Shown: positions 1 through 14,480 of the stretch, piece after piece | Position numbering within the stretch: the stretch's first letter is position 1 | Layout: every line of letters begins with the position of its first letter | Source: Niebla homalea | Taxonomy: Eukaryota; Ascomycota; Lecanoromycetes; Lecanorales; Ramalinaceae | Assembly (NCBI GenBank): GCA_019925105.1 | Contig: JAHGAU010000016.1 | Coordinates: 1 to 64,000 of the forward strand | Direction: 5' to 3' | Length of the DNA stretch: 64,000 nt | Notes under the pieces: generated by a model | Told to the model about the DNA's origin: nothing | Seen by the model: the letters and a program-made list of their open reading frames with translations, nothing else | Databases searched by the model: none | Translations under genes and position numbers: made by a program

Positions 1-892
1 AAATCCTCGTAATATACGGAGGATTATCTTCTGTTAATTAATTTATACTAACTATATAGCTCTTTATAAATAGCGTTTTAAGTAATAGTTTTACTCTTAC
101 TACGCGTAGAATATTTGAAGGCTTTCCTTGGGACCTTAAGAAAGCTTTTTGTCAATTAAAATAACGGATCCTTTTATAAAAGCTCCGTTAAGTTAACGAG
201 ATTTAACGTAATAATCGACGTTTCTTCTTATAAGGACGTAACTTATAGGTCGGATAGTTTATTTATTATATTTAAAGTTAGGACGGCGGACAAAATAACT
301 TAATAATCGGATTATATAAATTATTAAGCTAAAAGTAAAATAATCCCTTCTCTTTTATTTTAGTAGCGGCTAACCGTAAATTTAATAAGATTAATATATA
401 CTTTTTTTAATATAATAAATTTCTTATATATAGTTATTTTCCCTCGGAATAAAAGTTAATTTTAATCGTTATTAAAGGGTAACCTATATATTAAAATAAT
501 TAATAATAAATCGCGCCGGAAGTTCCGGGACTTAAAGTTGGCGATTAATATAGTTTTATTAACGTAAAGGCAGGTATACGAAAGTACTTATAAGGATAAT
601 TTATATTATATAATAATTAATCGTAAGCCGGAAGTTAATATTAACGTAAAGTTATTTTTATTAAATCGTATTAAAAATTTTAATATAAAGTAATATCTTT
701 TTTTTCCGTTTGGAAGTTAATATCGTAATATATTTATTATTAATAACTTTAAATAATAAGCGATTATTATACTTAAATAATATAAAGGGGTAAATCAGGA
801 ATAAGTTAAGTTTATAAGGTAAAAAAAAGGATAAAGTCTTTTCCGGATTTAAGGTAAATAATTTTATATTTATAATAAAAGTATCAGGCTAA
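1..892. other. AT-rich degraded DNA, no assignable feature
   Basis: This stretch lies left of repeat copy A. It is TpA-rich and CpA-poor like the rest of the window. I translated it by eye in several frames and found no family motif that I would defend. It may belong to a larger element cut by the window edge. Confidence 0.6.
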
Positions 893-2499
893 GATATAAG
901 GTAAGACATTTATAAATATATTTATTAATTTAAGGTTTTATTTAATCTTTAATTTAAATAAGATAATATAAGCTAAATAATAACTATTATATAACTTATA
1001 ATTAAGGGATTATATTAAGAGAGGAAATTAAACCTAAAGGTTTCAGATATAGTTCTGGATAATTTATTAGAATAAAAGTTATATTAACTATATAAAGCGG
1101 CTAAAAAGAAAAGAAATCAGTCTAGGTAATTAATAAACTATAATAATTCTACTTAACCAGCAATTAGATAATTGGATGGCTAATATTTAAGAATAATAGC
1201 TGTTACCGCTGGTCCCTCTTATAAAACTGATTATAACGCCGCTCAACAATTATTAAGAAAATCTCTTAATTATTTATTTAATAATTTAGGTCGAAGAATT
1301 TAAGATTAAATAAATAATTAATATTAACTTTTTAACCTTATTATTAATCCGGAATAAATAAAAATATATTTAATAATAAACGTCCTATAATTAAAAAGGT
1401 AATATAAACGTATAAAGTAAATAGGGATAATATATAAAGATAACGATATTCTAATATTTCTTATATAATTAAGATTATAAATTAATACCAGTTTATATTT
1501 AACGTTCCTTTATTCGGATTTTATAGTAATAAACGTTACGTTTTCCTTCTTAATATAAGTCTTATTATTATCGCTTAAAGTATTAATTACGTATTTACTA
1601 TAAAGTTTATTATTTAATATTAACTTTAATATTTCGGATGATATTATTAAGAACATACTTAAATAAGATATTTACTTTCTTAATAATTATAAGGTTTATA
1701 TTATACCGTATATATTTAATATTTATTATTATATCCTTATAAGAAAAATATATTCTTTTATTATTATATAATTTTATACGTATCCGGGATATTTATATTA
1801 TATAAAGTAAATTTAAGAAAGGCTTAATATTTAAGTTAAACGTAAAATTATTTATTAATTCTTTATTAACTTAATAATAAAATACTTAATTCCGATTCTT
1901 AATAAAGTAAATTAAAGATAAAAACGTCGAATATCATAAATATAAATTATATAAAATAACTTTCTTCCCGGATATATAATGCTTAAAATAAGTTAAATTA
2001 AATAATATTCTTAATATATATACTTATAATTACGTTTTTTAATATAAAAAAGAGATATTTTAAACCGTATTTAAGTAGGATTAAAATATACGTTATTAAC
2101 TTATTATAATTACGATTTTCTATAAGTAAACCTTTCTCCTTTAATAGATCTTAGCTTTAAATAAAATAGTAATAAAACGGCCAGTCTTTATAATAATTAT
2201 TAACGTAACGTCTAATATCTTATTATTTATATCCGTAATTTAATAGTTATTCGATTTCTTACTTAAGTCTTAATTAAGATTTACTATAAATAATATAAAA
2301 CCCTTTAATACTTTTAAAGCGCTTAATTAAGTCTCCTGAATTAATACTTATTATTACCTTTTCTTATAATCTTATATTACCGATTAATCTTACTTTCTAA
2401 GTTATTATTTTTTATTACCTTTCTTTTATATATTAACCCCCTTTTAGTGCGCCAATTAGGTCTCTCGAAATAATACCTTTTATTATTTTTCCTTATTAT

Positions 2500-3250
2500 T
2501 AACTTTATTATTATTTATTATTACCTTTTTCTATTTTTATATTAATATTAACTTAACTCGTTTCCTCCCTTATATTGTTAATACTGTCCGCTACGCTTTT
2601 ATTCTACTTTTTATTTTTACTTTTATTATTATATATTTTATTTATTAACCTCTTTTATAAGTTAATAATAATTAATACTATTAAATAAATACTTATAGAT
2701 TACTCTATTAATTAATACGTTAACGACCCCGTATAATATTATTAACTTTTTAATTGATTATAGCTATAATCCTTAATATCTTAATAAGTATCTATAATAT
2801 TAATAAAGGGAACTTTATAAATACGTTTCTCTTACTTAACCTATTTATTATCCGTATTTCCTTTCCGTCTCCTTTATATATTAATATCCTTTATTTTTTC
2901 CTCCTTTAGTTCGATATCTTTAAATAATACTTTAAATACCGATCCTATTAACGTTACTTCCTTTATTACGCTTAATTCGCCCCGCGTATTTAGGCCGTCG
3001 CCGCTTTTATTAATATCCACCTCCCTTTCTAAAAACACTTTTCTACCCCCAGCTTCTCCATCTTTTTCCTCCTTTACCTCCGTTGCCTCGTTATTATAGG
3101 TCTTAACGTCCCCGGCGTATTACTCGGCTTCTTTAAGGAGTATTAAGCCGCGGGCGTTGGCCCCCTTTATAAGGAGGAACGGCATAATTACCTTTTCGCC
3201 GCGAAGTTAAGCGGCTAAGCCTTAATAAAGCGGGAGTACAATATAGGCGG
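2500..3250 (-). pseudogene. Conserved unknown protein of dispersed repeat, copy A
   Basis: Read on the minus strand, both repeat copies share one frame. It opens near a conserved ATG (3185-3183 here, 44961-44959 in copy B) with 'MPFLLIKGANARGLILLKEA', followed downstream by 'AGDVKTYNNE' and an acidic, lysine-rich stretch. Copy B has 18 extra bases (six codons) in a Gly/Lys-rich stretch, an in-frame difference that supports real coding. The frame runs on upstream of the ATG, so the true start is uncertain. The next part (about 2540-2960) is also Lys/Glu-rich, and the frame may continue toward 900. Stops are all TAA/TAG consistent with RIP of Gln or Trp codons. I do not recognise the family and propose no function. 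Confidence 0.55.
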
Positions 3251-3397
3251 CGAGGAGACGGTACTATTTATACGGTTACTATAAAGGTATATCGACCGTA
3301 AAATCGAGTAAACGGAGAAGAGTTAAAACGAATAACTTATAATAAAGGATTAAATAATAAGGCCGTAAACGTTAAAAAGGATAAAAAAGGGTGGCGG

Positions 3398-3415
3398 TAA
3401 TAATAATAATAATAA
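3398..3415. repeat. (TAA)6 microsatellite
   Basis: A short perfect TAA tract in repeat copy A. It is the counterpart of the greatly expanded (TAA)50 at 45168-45317 in copy B. Confidence 0.9.
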
Positions 3416-5625
3416 GGGAGGAAAGGGGCAGGGAGAGGCAGGGTAAATAGAGGAAAAGGGGAATAATAATAAGCGGTAAAAAGATAAGGGAAAAGGAGAG
3501 TATAAAAGTATAGATAATGATTTTTATTTAAGCCATAAAGGGGGGGCGGCTTTTATATATTATCCTCCTCCTTTTAGGGAGAAATTTATTAAGGGGGGCG
3601 GGGCCATAGTAGGAAGACGTAATGGTTAAAACTATTATCGACCGTAATGTTCTGGAAGACCTTATATCCATAACCGCTATTCTATGGTAATTATAAGTTA
3701 CGTAAATTTTTTTACCCGTAATAAATAAAGGATTCCGCTTTTTATATAATAATCGCTACTACTTTTAGATTTATTAATAATCGGTTCTATTTATTATAAA
3801 TTGGGGAGAAAATAAGAGTCGTTTTTTAATAGGCAATAGTAAATTATTATATTTTTAAGTATCCTTAAGATACCCTTTCTATAATCTAACCGTCTTTTAT
3901 CTATAAGTCGTTATCTTACCGTTAAGTATCCTTTTTTACTTATTATTTCTTCGCCTTAAAACGTAAATTTAACTGTAACGGACGTACGGCCTCGTTATTA
4001 TTAATTAATAAGGATATTATTTAACTTAAGAATAAGATATTATTAACTTAAATATAATTATTTAACGAATTATTAATATTATATAATATTAAAAGTTAAA
4101 GTAAATATATAAAGATAATATTATTAAAAATAAAACTATTATATAAAAAGGTTATAAACCTTAAAAATACTCTAGATTATATTAACTATAAGATATTTAT
4201 AATATATTACCGTTATTTAATTTTAAAGGTATCCGTTAAAATCATAAGAATTAAATTAAGCGGTTTTTAAGTTATAAAGGAAGGATTAATTAAAATCGAA
4301 ATAATAATAATAATAAATAAGAATCTAAGTAATATACTTAAGGTATAAAATAATTTTATAAAAAGTATTATTTTATTATACTTTAATATAAGTATAATAT
4401 TATAAAGATTTAAGAATAATAGTATTATTCTTAAAAACGAATAATATATAATAGGAAATTATTTAACTTTAAATTTTATCTTAATTATATAATAATCTTT
4501 TATTTATATAATAAATATATTATCTTTAATACTTTACTTAATAAAGCCAGAGTTACTTTAATACCATAATTCGTTAATCGTATAATTAATTTATAAGTAT
4601 ATAAGTAAGCGAAGAATAAAATAATTAATAAAATATAAAACCTTAAAGCTTTCCGTTTTTAATATAATCTTAAAGGGATTTTATTTACGGAAGATTATAG
4701 CTTCTTTCTTCTTTTTATTAACGTTAATTATATAATAAATATTATAATATAAATACGTATAGTCTAAAACGTAAAATACTTATAATAATAACTTTTATAG
4801 TATCTTACCTGGTAATATATTTTAACGTAATAACCTTAATTATTACCAGTATAATAACGATATTATTCTTAATAAAAATCCGATAAATTTAAGGCGAAAT
4901 TAAAAAGTAAAAATAAAAAATTATATTAAATTTAATAATACCGTTACTTATTATATATATAAGGTACGTCGGATTAATATAACCTATATTGCTTTTATCT
5001 TTATTTAATAATATCGTAATAAAGTAATAATAATTAAAATTAATACGTATCGCGGACGTTAAATAAACTTAAAGGCGTATTTTATATACGTTAAACCGGG
5101 GTATATATTTTAAAGTTTTAAACGGGCCGCGTTCTTAAGTAATAAGGGTATTAATAAAAGCGAACTTTCTTCCTTTACGCTAATATATTAATAGCGTTAT
5201 ATACCATATAAAAGGTATACGCTGGCTGGAACATATTTATTGGATTATATATAAGATAAAAGTCCTTCCTTTGCGGGGTATAAATTTAACGTAAGCTTTA
5301 AAGCAATAACAAATAGAGGTTTAATATAACCCTCTATTATTAAGGGTATTATTAAGATATCTAAAATAAACGCTTAATTAATATTATATATATATTTTCT
5401 TAAGAAGCATTGGAATGCCCTTAACCGATCCCAAACGCGTTAATAAATAAGACCACTATATTATTAAAGACCTTAAAAGCCCGTAACCCTCTTATTTCCT
5501 TATATATTATATATCTTCCCGTTACTTTTAATAACTTTTTTAAGATAACTTATATTTAAATATTTAGCTTAATAACTCGTTTAACCTCTATATTAAGGAC
5601 GTATATATCCGTAATAATCGAATTA

Positions 5626-8600
5626 TTTTTATTAATAAAAGATTTAATATCTCGGACGGCTTTTTTAACCGCTTTTATAACGATTAAATAACCAGTAATT
5701 ACCGTAAAAGTCTATTATATAAAAAATAACCGTTTTTAAAAATTATAAAAAAAAAAGGGTTTATTAATTATTTAATCGTATCCTATCTTAATAATAAAAT
5801 GTATTTTTCTTCAGGATTTTTAAGGTATTTACTTCCGTATTAATTTAATAAGAATTATATTAATATCCTTATAATAACCGCTTTCCTTCTTAAGGAATAA
5901 ATATCTTAATAAATCCGTATATAAAATAAGTATTTAAATATCGAGAAAAATATCGTAAATATATGGTTAGGCATTATAATATTTACGTATATAGTTAATA
6001 GTATTAGTATCGCTTATTAATATATAGTAAAAGTTTTAATTATTTTTAACTTAAAATAGAATAAAATCGTTTAAACTATTAATAAAAAGAATATTTAAAG
6101 GTAAATCCGGGTAGGTTTATTAAATAATTTTAAGGATTAATTTTAATTTTAATCTTAACTTTTATTTTATAATTAACCCTATATAATAATAAAAAACGGA
6201 GATTAAAAATACGGTAAGAAAAATATATCGCTTAATACCTTAAAATATACTTAAGAATATATTAAAGTCTCGAAAAAAAAGGATAAAAAGTAAAAAACTA
6301 ATATATAATAATAAGACCTAAATAGAACTAAGAAGGAAGGTTTATAAAGAGGGTCCTTAATAAAACCCCCTTATTCCGGTCTTAATTAAAGTAAATAAGT
6401 ACTTAAGAATAGCTATTAAGATTTAATTAAGCGGATTTAAGTCCGTATAGTAATAGATTAAAACCGTTAAAGATATAAGTACTTATTAATGAAAGTTCTA
6501 TAAAAACGGTAAAAAAATAATAATAATTATAAATAAACGGATTTAATTGGCTTAAGGCATAGTACTAATTTAATTTACTTTTTAATTAATTATTAAGTTA
6601 TTCCTTTATATTTAACCTTTAAAGGTTTTAATATTTATTAAGTATAATTCTTTTATGGGCGGAAATTCAAATATATTAATTTTATATCTTTATTTATATA
6701 TATAAATACGATCTCTTAAATTTAATTTTATATTTATAAGTCGGTTAAAGCTATATTAAATTAAATATAATTTAATACCCTTAAATAAGAATTTATTAAA
6801 TATTAATAAAAAATTACGCTTATTATTTATTTTAATATGGATAATTATATTTAATTAAGGCTTATTATAAAGCTTACGGATTAAATTATAATTATTATAT
6901 TACTTTTTATTACCGTAAGAACCCTCTTTATTTAAGAAGTTACGTAATACGTATATATAAACGCGAAGGATCTATTAAACGTTAATAATATAAAGTTATA
7001 TTATACCGTAAGGGTTACCTATATAGTTACCCTTATTATAATTAAAAAGCTTTATTATCTAACTTTATACTTAATCTTAATTATTTATATCTATTAATTA
7101 ATATATTAATATTACTTAAGGGACGCGTATTTTCTTTATTAAACTATTATATAAGGAGTATATTCTACGTACGTAAGCGGTAATATTTAAAGCTTATTAA
7201 TACGTTCTTAAAATAAAATATTTACGTAATAATACCGATATTAAAAGCGAATATAAATACGTTCCCGTAATTTATTATCTTAATATTATTGCCGTAAAAA
7301 CTATTAATTTAAACTTATAAAAATTTAAACGTTATAGGGCGGAATAACTTTTAATTAAAGCCGGAACGTAACTTAATTAAGAAATAAATATTAAAATATT
7401 AATTATTAATATTGTAATTTTATTACGTTATTATAAATAAATACGTTTAAAAAAAGGATTAAAAATTAAAATTTAATATTTAAAAATATATATATTAACC
7501 GGGCTTAATAATTTAAGGACGATTAATTTTTATTTTAATCCGTATTATATCGTAAATTTAAGATATTTTTATAATTACGTATAATTAATATTATATAAAA
7601 TTACGGAAAATAATTATTAATAAATAAGAGGCTATAATTACCGTTAAAATAATTAAGGCAATAATAAGGCTTAATCGTAACGTGCGAGGATTATACTTAA
7701 AATAACATTATAACGTAAAAACAGCGAGAATCGTTAACGTAACGTATAACTTATAATAAAGCTTAAATAATAACGCCCGGACTATAAATAGCAATAGAAG
7801 AATTAAGAAGGTTAACGCGATTTAAAATAAATAAATAAGGTTATATTATTATAATTAAAATATAACTTATTAAGAACCTATAGAATTAACGTTAATCTTA
7901 TAGCGTAAACTTATTAAAAACGAAAAAAAGGCTTACGTAAATAACGTTTTATAGGATGGCTATTATTCTTATAGAGTAATATAGCTTAACGTACGTATAT
8001 AAAGAAAGTCCTAATAAACTTACTATAAAGTTAAAACGGTTAACAAAGAATAACGGGGCGAGGTTAAGTACGGTAAGGATACCTATTTAAGTACCGGCTT
8101 ATTCCGTATTTTTTACCTTAATTATATTATAAACCGTTATTACGATTTAATATATTATAATAAGAAATATACGTTAATAAATTAAAGGATTTAGAAAACG
8201 CTTACGTTTAATAAAAACCGGATAAATAAGATACTTAAAAAGGTAAAATAATATATAATCTTATAGTTAAGAAAAAATACGTAAAAAGAAATAATAAATT
8301 AAGAAAATAAAGAAAATATTATTAATAATAATATTATAGATTTAAATAAAATCTATTTACGTAAATAATACCGTTACTATAAAGCTATAGGGGAAATAAG
8401 GTCATTTTATTATTTATAAAATAGGTTAACGCGCGCGGTTAACCAGTAAATAAGGGTTATTCGTTTTTACTTTAAAATAATAAGCTTATTATTTTATTTA
8501 ATAAGCGAAACGTTTATTATTAATAAAGCTACTTTAATATAAGAATTTAAATCAATATTAATAAGATTTTTATATTATAATATTTTAATTATAAAACTTA

Positions 8601-11600
8601 ATTCTTATTAAGTATAAAAAAGAACATTTTTATAAGTAATATAAATTTTTACTTAAAAAAACGGAAAAGATATAAGCGGATAATATATTAATATATATAA
8701 TTATATGGAGGAAAAACGTATATTATATTTTAAATACCGGAGGGGAAAATACGTAGATTTTAATACCTTTTTATAAGGTAAATTATAATTTTAAATATTA
8801 TAATTATAATAATTAATACCTTTAGCTTTTACCCTTTTTTTAAGGAATACGTAAAGCCCCGGTTCCTAAGATCGCAGGCATTAAATACTTTATATACTTT
8901 ATATTGGGCCAGGTAAAGCTATTATACCGTTAATCTCGTAAAACGTTATAATTACTATAATAGAAATAAACCGGTTATAACGAGCCCTTCTATAATATTA
9001 TAATACCTCCGATTTTCTTTAAAATTCGCCTATAGAATATAAAGGGTTATCTTAAATAAATTATTTTAATTAATAAAAAAATATTAAAAGAAATACTTAA
9101 TTTACCTTTATACGTACGGAAATAATACTTTTATCCCGGCGTTATATATATTAAAACCTTAATAAGAATAAATAAATATTTAAAATAAATAATCTTAAGA
9201 AAAGAATAAAAATAATTAATATATAATTAAAAAAGAAGAATATTTAAGTCCTATAATTAAATAAAATAAGAAAATAATTAAGAATAATAAGTAAATAAAA
9301 GAAATAAGTAATAAAAGAAGATAAATAATTATTTATTATAAGTAAATATGCGGAAAAATTAAATATTTATTATATATACTTAAAGAATCTAAGTAGTTAT
9401 ATATATTAAGTAATTAATAACTTTAAGTAATTACGTATATTAAGTAATTAAGCTTAATAAGTAATTTAAGCGTATAAATAAATATAATAAACGTAGCCTT
9501 ATAGATTATTAAGAAACTTTAATATAAACGGGCAGAAGGTAAACAATTAAAATTAAACGGATTTTATATTTAATTAATTTCTATATTTTAAAAAGGTTTT
9601 TATTCTTAATTTTATTAAAAAGAATTCCTTAATACCGTTCCTATTTCCCTTTAACCCGTATAATCTTCTCGGATAAATCCTTTAAGGTATTTTATATTAT
9701 AATAAACGTTAATTAAATTTCTCTATAGAATTCTGTTATCGTATTTTTAAACTATTTATAATATATAATCTTTTCATAAAGGTAACCGTTTTCCCGTATT
9801 AAATTATATCTATAAATTATAGGTAAACGTAAGCGGCCCTTAATTACGCGGAGTTAATCGGGTAAAAGTTTTATATATGACGTTATTCCCTTAACTTAAG
9901 TTATTTAATGGTTTAATCGACTTATCTTACTTAATTTATATTAACGGGAAAAGGAGTCTATAATACCGAGGATAATAATAAGGGTAAAAATAATAATAAT
10001 AATAATATTATTAAGGATAATAATAATAATAATATTAACGTATTTTCTATAATAAAAGATAGGAATTAAGGTCTTATATAAAGGAGCCGGTTAAGGCCCC
10101 TTAAAATATTCTTATATATTAAGACCCTTTATTATATTTAGATTTTCTAATTAATATAATACTTAATTAAGGCTTTAAGAAAATAAAAGTCTTTAAAAAG
10201 GAGTTACTGGCCAGACGGCAAATATATTAATAATAAAATATCTATTAATAAAAAGCGTATAATTAAGTTCCCCGGCGGCTTTAATAATTAAGTTATAAGT
10301 AAGAAATTAATTATTAATAACGCCCCGGAAAGCTTATAATTATCCGCCTTAAAAATCCTTAAGATCCCGTAATATAATAAAGGTATAAATTATATACTCC
10401 CTATAAATCTTCGATTATAGTAATTTTTATTAACCTTACGTTATTAAAGCCCCCGATTAAGCCCCCTTAAAGGTAATTAACTATATATAAGCGGTCCGTT
10501 ACTTAAGGAGGGTAATCTATAGTAAAATTATAAGGTTATTTTTATAGAAAATTACTTAAAATAAATTACGATTATTTACCGGCGGGAATCCTATTAATAA
10601 ATTTTTACGATTTAAATTATTATTTTTTTTAATAACTTTAATATAATTTAAATCCGGAAGTACTTATATTTTAATATCGTATCGCTATATTAATCCTATT
10701 TATAAAATAAGATATTTTATTTTATTACCGATTTTATATAAATATCCTTAACGGAAATTTTAATTAACCCGGTCCTAACTTTTAAGTCGTAATAAATAAT
10801 AGTAATATATTAAGGGGTAAACTTTATTAAAGGCCTTTTTAATTCTATAATCGATATTAAGTAATTATAAATATTTAATAATATAAAGTTTTATTACGAG
10901 GAGCTTAAAATTACCTACGGGAGTATCAACGCGGACAGTATAATAATATTAATTAAAAAAAAGATTAAACTTTATAAACTTCTTATTAATTGAGTTAACG
11001 TTTATTAACCATTAATAAACGGAGATCAGCTTAACTTTTACTTAAGGAGAACCGGTAAAAGATAATAAACGAAAAGATTACTATACCCTTAATCCTTTAA
11101 TAATCCGAATTATAAAACCTAATATAAGCTTAAAGAAGCCTTAAAGTTTTATATTAAAGCTGCTAGAAAAGTAGGACGATATATTATTAAAGGCTTTCTT
11201 AGGGAAGATAGCCATAACGGGGGTAAAAAAGTTAAAAAAGGTATAATAATTAATAATAAATACGGTCTTAATATAACTTATATTATTAAGATATATTTTT
11301 AAATAAAGATCCAGGACCGTATTTTTTTAAACCTTTAATACTATTAATAATAAAAATAACGTGGCGCGAATAAAACCCTCCTTTTAAAAGGGAAATCTTA
11401 GAGTAAAAATGGCCTTTTATTATTTTTAATAAATTAAGTAAAGTCCGTATATAAGCGTAAATAAATTTAAAGATATAATAATACCGTACTATAGACGTTT
11501 TATTAATATTACGGGTAAGTTGTTTTTTCTATTAAATACCTAATAAAATATTTACGATAGAAGGTATACTTATATAACGTTATTATATTTCGCTTTTAAT

Positions 11601-14219
11601 TTAAATATATTAAATATATTTAAGGATTTCCGTCTTATATACTAAAAGAAGATTAAAATTAATAGTATTTTCCGGTAAATAATATTACCTTAATAAGATC
11701 GTAAAGGTTCTTTTTATTAAAATACTTTATTAATTACGAATTATAAGGCTCGTAAATTATATAACGGATAAATAAGGAATATATATAAACTTATAATTAT
11801 TAAATAGGATCTTTTAGGATAATAATAAAATAAAGAATCTACGCGTTAAAATTATTATCGTACTGATTATAAGCGGATTTCGTAACTTTACCTTAATTAA
11901 TAACCTTTAATCCTTATTCTTAATAAAGATTTACTCTTAGCTATAATATAATAAGAAGCTCTTAAAGGTATATAAAAACGCGGCCGGATATGAATAAGCT
12001 TTATAGGATTAAGATTAATAGTTATTTTTATACTTAAATTAATAAATATTTATAATATATAAAGTATTAATCTTATTTATTAAGCGATTATTATTATATC
12101 TTAAAAGGTATCGTTATTAATACTTATTGGTATTAAATTCTTATATATTTATAAAGCTAAATACGATAAACGTAATTATATTGCTTAAAGATAAATTATA
12201 AATAGGAGAAAAACGAAGAAAGAAAAAAGGCGATATCGCCCTTTTAAATTATTAAGATTAAGGGGTTATATAGTTTAACGATTAAATAAGCGTTATAATA
12301 ATTAACTATATTTATTATTTAATTATTCTGCCGTTAACTTAAGTTAAATAATAATAAGGTAAATTAATACGTTAATAAACAGGTAATTAACGTAATTAAT
12401 ATTTACGGTGAATTAATATTTACGTAAATAAATTTACTATATAGCTTCTTATTAAGGTATATTTTTTACGTTTATAAAATTCTTAATAATAACTTTTTCT
12501 TATTTCTACGTTAAATCGAGACTTTAATCTGGTACCTACGTACTTAGCATTTAAGCTAAGCTAGCCCTCGGCTATTATCGGAATAATTTAAGGAAATAAA
12601 GTAATTAAAAGAACTTAATATAAAAGGGACTATTAAAGGTATAATAGAGAAGAAAAAGAATAAGAAAAAGGCTTTATTACTTAACGATAAAGCTATACGC
12701 GTTTAAATAAGGATATTGCGCCGGGGGCAGGTTTCTTAAAATTAAAATCGATAATTAACTTATTAAAAAATAAGATTAAATCTTTAGCCGGGAGCGGGTT
12801 ATTAAATTTATATTAACTAATTTAGTCGGTAATAATTAAGTTATTATATATTACGGCGATAATAATTTACTTATTATACTTATCCTTAACGTATTCTTTA
12901 TAATTTCAGAAGGCGGATATATTATCCCGGTATTATTAAATAAAGCCTATTAAGTTTTAACCGCCGATTTAATATATATAATAGTTAATAATATTATCAG
13001 ATCTAGAAGAGGGTATAGGATATATAATATAATATTTAAGGGTACTTTATAAATATATTATAGAAATTATATACGTTTTATAATTAAATTAAGTAAATAC
13101 GTCCTTAATTATATATTCCTATAGCTTACGTATCGCTTTAACCTTATAAGCGGCAGTATAATACGCTTAACGTTAAATTATTTACTTACTCCTATTAAGG
13201 CCCTTAATCTTTATTAAGAAATTAAGTAACGTTAAACTATACTTATAACTTAAAGGGATAATAAATCGATTTAGTTATTACCGTATTTACGGAGAAATAT
13301 TATTTAACGATATCCTATTATATAAATTAAGTTATATATCCTTAATAATATTATTAATTAATAATTTAAAATTATTAAAAATTAATTTATCCGTTAAATA
13401 AAAAGGCGCTTTACCGCGGATTATATTAAACGGATCCATAATAATTATTGCCTTATTAAAATAAACTTTATTAACGTTTTTAAAGGCCCGGAACTTAACG
13501 TTTAAAAACTTAATTAACAATAATAAACGTTTAATATAAATAACGGTAATTATAATTTCCGTTACGTTATACGGTTTTATTATATTATTTATAAAGATTC
13601 TTTTATCGGTTAATTTCTATTTAAAGTCGTGACTATACTTAAACGATTTTACCGACCTTATATAAGTATTAAAGCCGTTAATGTTTTTTTTAAGGTAAAA
13701 ACGTTATATAGAATAAGAATTACTTAAAAGCATAAACGTACCCTTTAAGTTTAAATTAAAATATTTATATAGATTAACGTTAATAGATAATCTTATAGAA
13801 ATGCTTACCCCTTAAAGATTAATATAATCTAGTTTATTTATTTTCATAAAGCGTTTAAAAGAAATTATAAAGCTTAATTTACCTTTAAATAAAGAACCTA
13901 ACGCTCGCTATAGGATATATAATATTTATTAATTATATAGCTTTTTAATAAAGCCTTTAATTAATTATTGGGTAGAATTTAATTTAAGGCGTTTAAAGTA
14001 AAACGATATTATAGGCTTAACCCGTTTAATTACTTAATCTTTAAGGCTAGTTAAGCTATTAAGGATTATTTTCCGCTTCCGAATTGGTATAGGCATTAAT
14101 AAAGCTTAAGCCGGACGACGGATAAGGAAGGCTGGGGGGCCGTATATGATTTAAAGCGGAAATGGCTGCTACGTAATAACGATATTAATTACAATAAGTT
14201 ATATTTAATTAAAGATCTT
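5626..14219. other. Long RIP-degraded AT-rich DNA, unassigned
   Basis: This is about 8.6 kb of very AT-rich, TpA-dominated sequence. I tried both strands and found no reverse transcriptase, integrase, transposase or helicase motif that I could support. An Asn/Gln-coding-type AAT-rich tract lies near 9980-10040. A minus-strand frame near 13320-14120 is relatively free of stops, but I could not match it to a family. Because RIP removes TGA as well as Trp and Gln codons, an 'open if TAA/TAG are repaired' frame is not evidence of coding. Most of this is probably old transposon DNA. Confidence 0.55.
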
Positions 14220-14480
14220 AAAGGGTCCTGTAGTGGAGGTGGTTATATAATGGTTATGGTTCCCGTCTTAGGTATTCGTTTCAATACTTAACGTATTCCT
14301 TAGTTTCTGATAATACGAATTCCCTATATATACGTTAATACTCGAAACTTAAAGACTACGGGAGAACGTTAATACGATACATTATTCACGTAGCCCGTCG
14401 CGAAAAACTATAACCGGAATATAGAGTATACGTTGGAGATACTAACTTCAGACATTGAACGTAGCGGTACCATTAGTAAG
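14220..14480. other. Less RIP-mutated patch
   Basis: About 260 bp with visibly higher GC and intact CpA/TpG (for example 'tgtagtggaggtgg', 'ggagatactaacttcagaca'), between strongly RIP-mutated flanks. No LTR ends, terminal repeats or protein match were found. It may mark the edge of an old repeat or a junction between two. Confidence 0.4.

Larger units (their letters stand above)
893..5625. repeat. Dispersed repeat, copy A (~4.7 kb)
   Basis: This segment is collinear with 41923-48388 once three insertions in that second copy are removed. The match begins near 'aagatataaggtaagacatt' and fades near 'gtaataatcgaattattttt'. Differences between the copies are almost all C/T and G/A, as expected from RIP acting independently on two duplicates. 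I saw no terminal inverted repeats or LTRs at its ends, so the element class is open. It includes a conserved minus-strand reading frame (separate entry) and a short (TAA)6 tract at 3398-3415. It could be a DNA transposon, part of a larger mobile element, or a segmental duplication. Confidence 0.85.

Noticed and set aside
893..5625. Repeat A/B as a DUF3435 (Starship captain) or Helitron element
   Set aside because: I looked for captain landmarks and for Helitron Rep/helicase motifs on both strands and in an A/B-merged reading, and found none that I could defend.
13332..13520. 62-codon minus-strand frame as a small gene
   Set aside because: No start context, domain or conservation can be shown, and the surrounding DNA is RIP-saturated.
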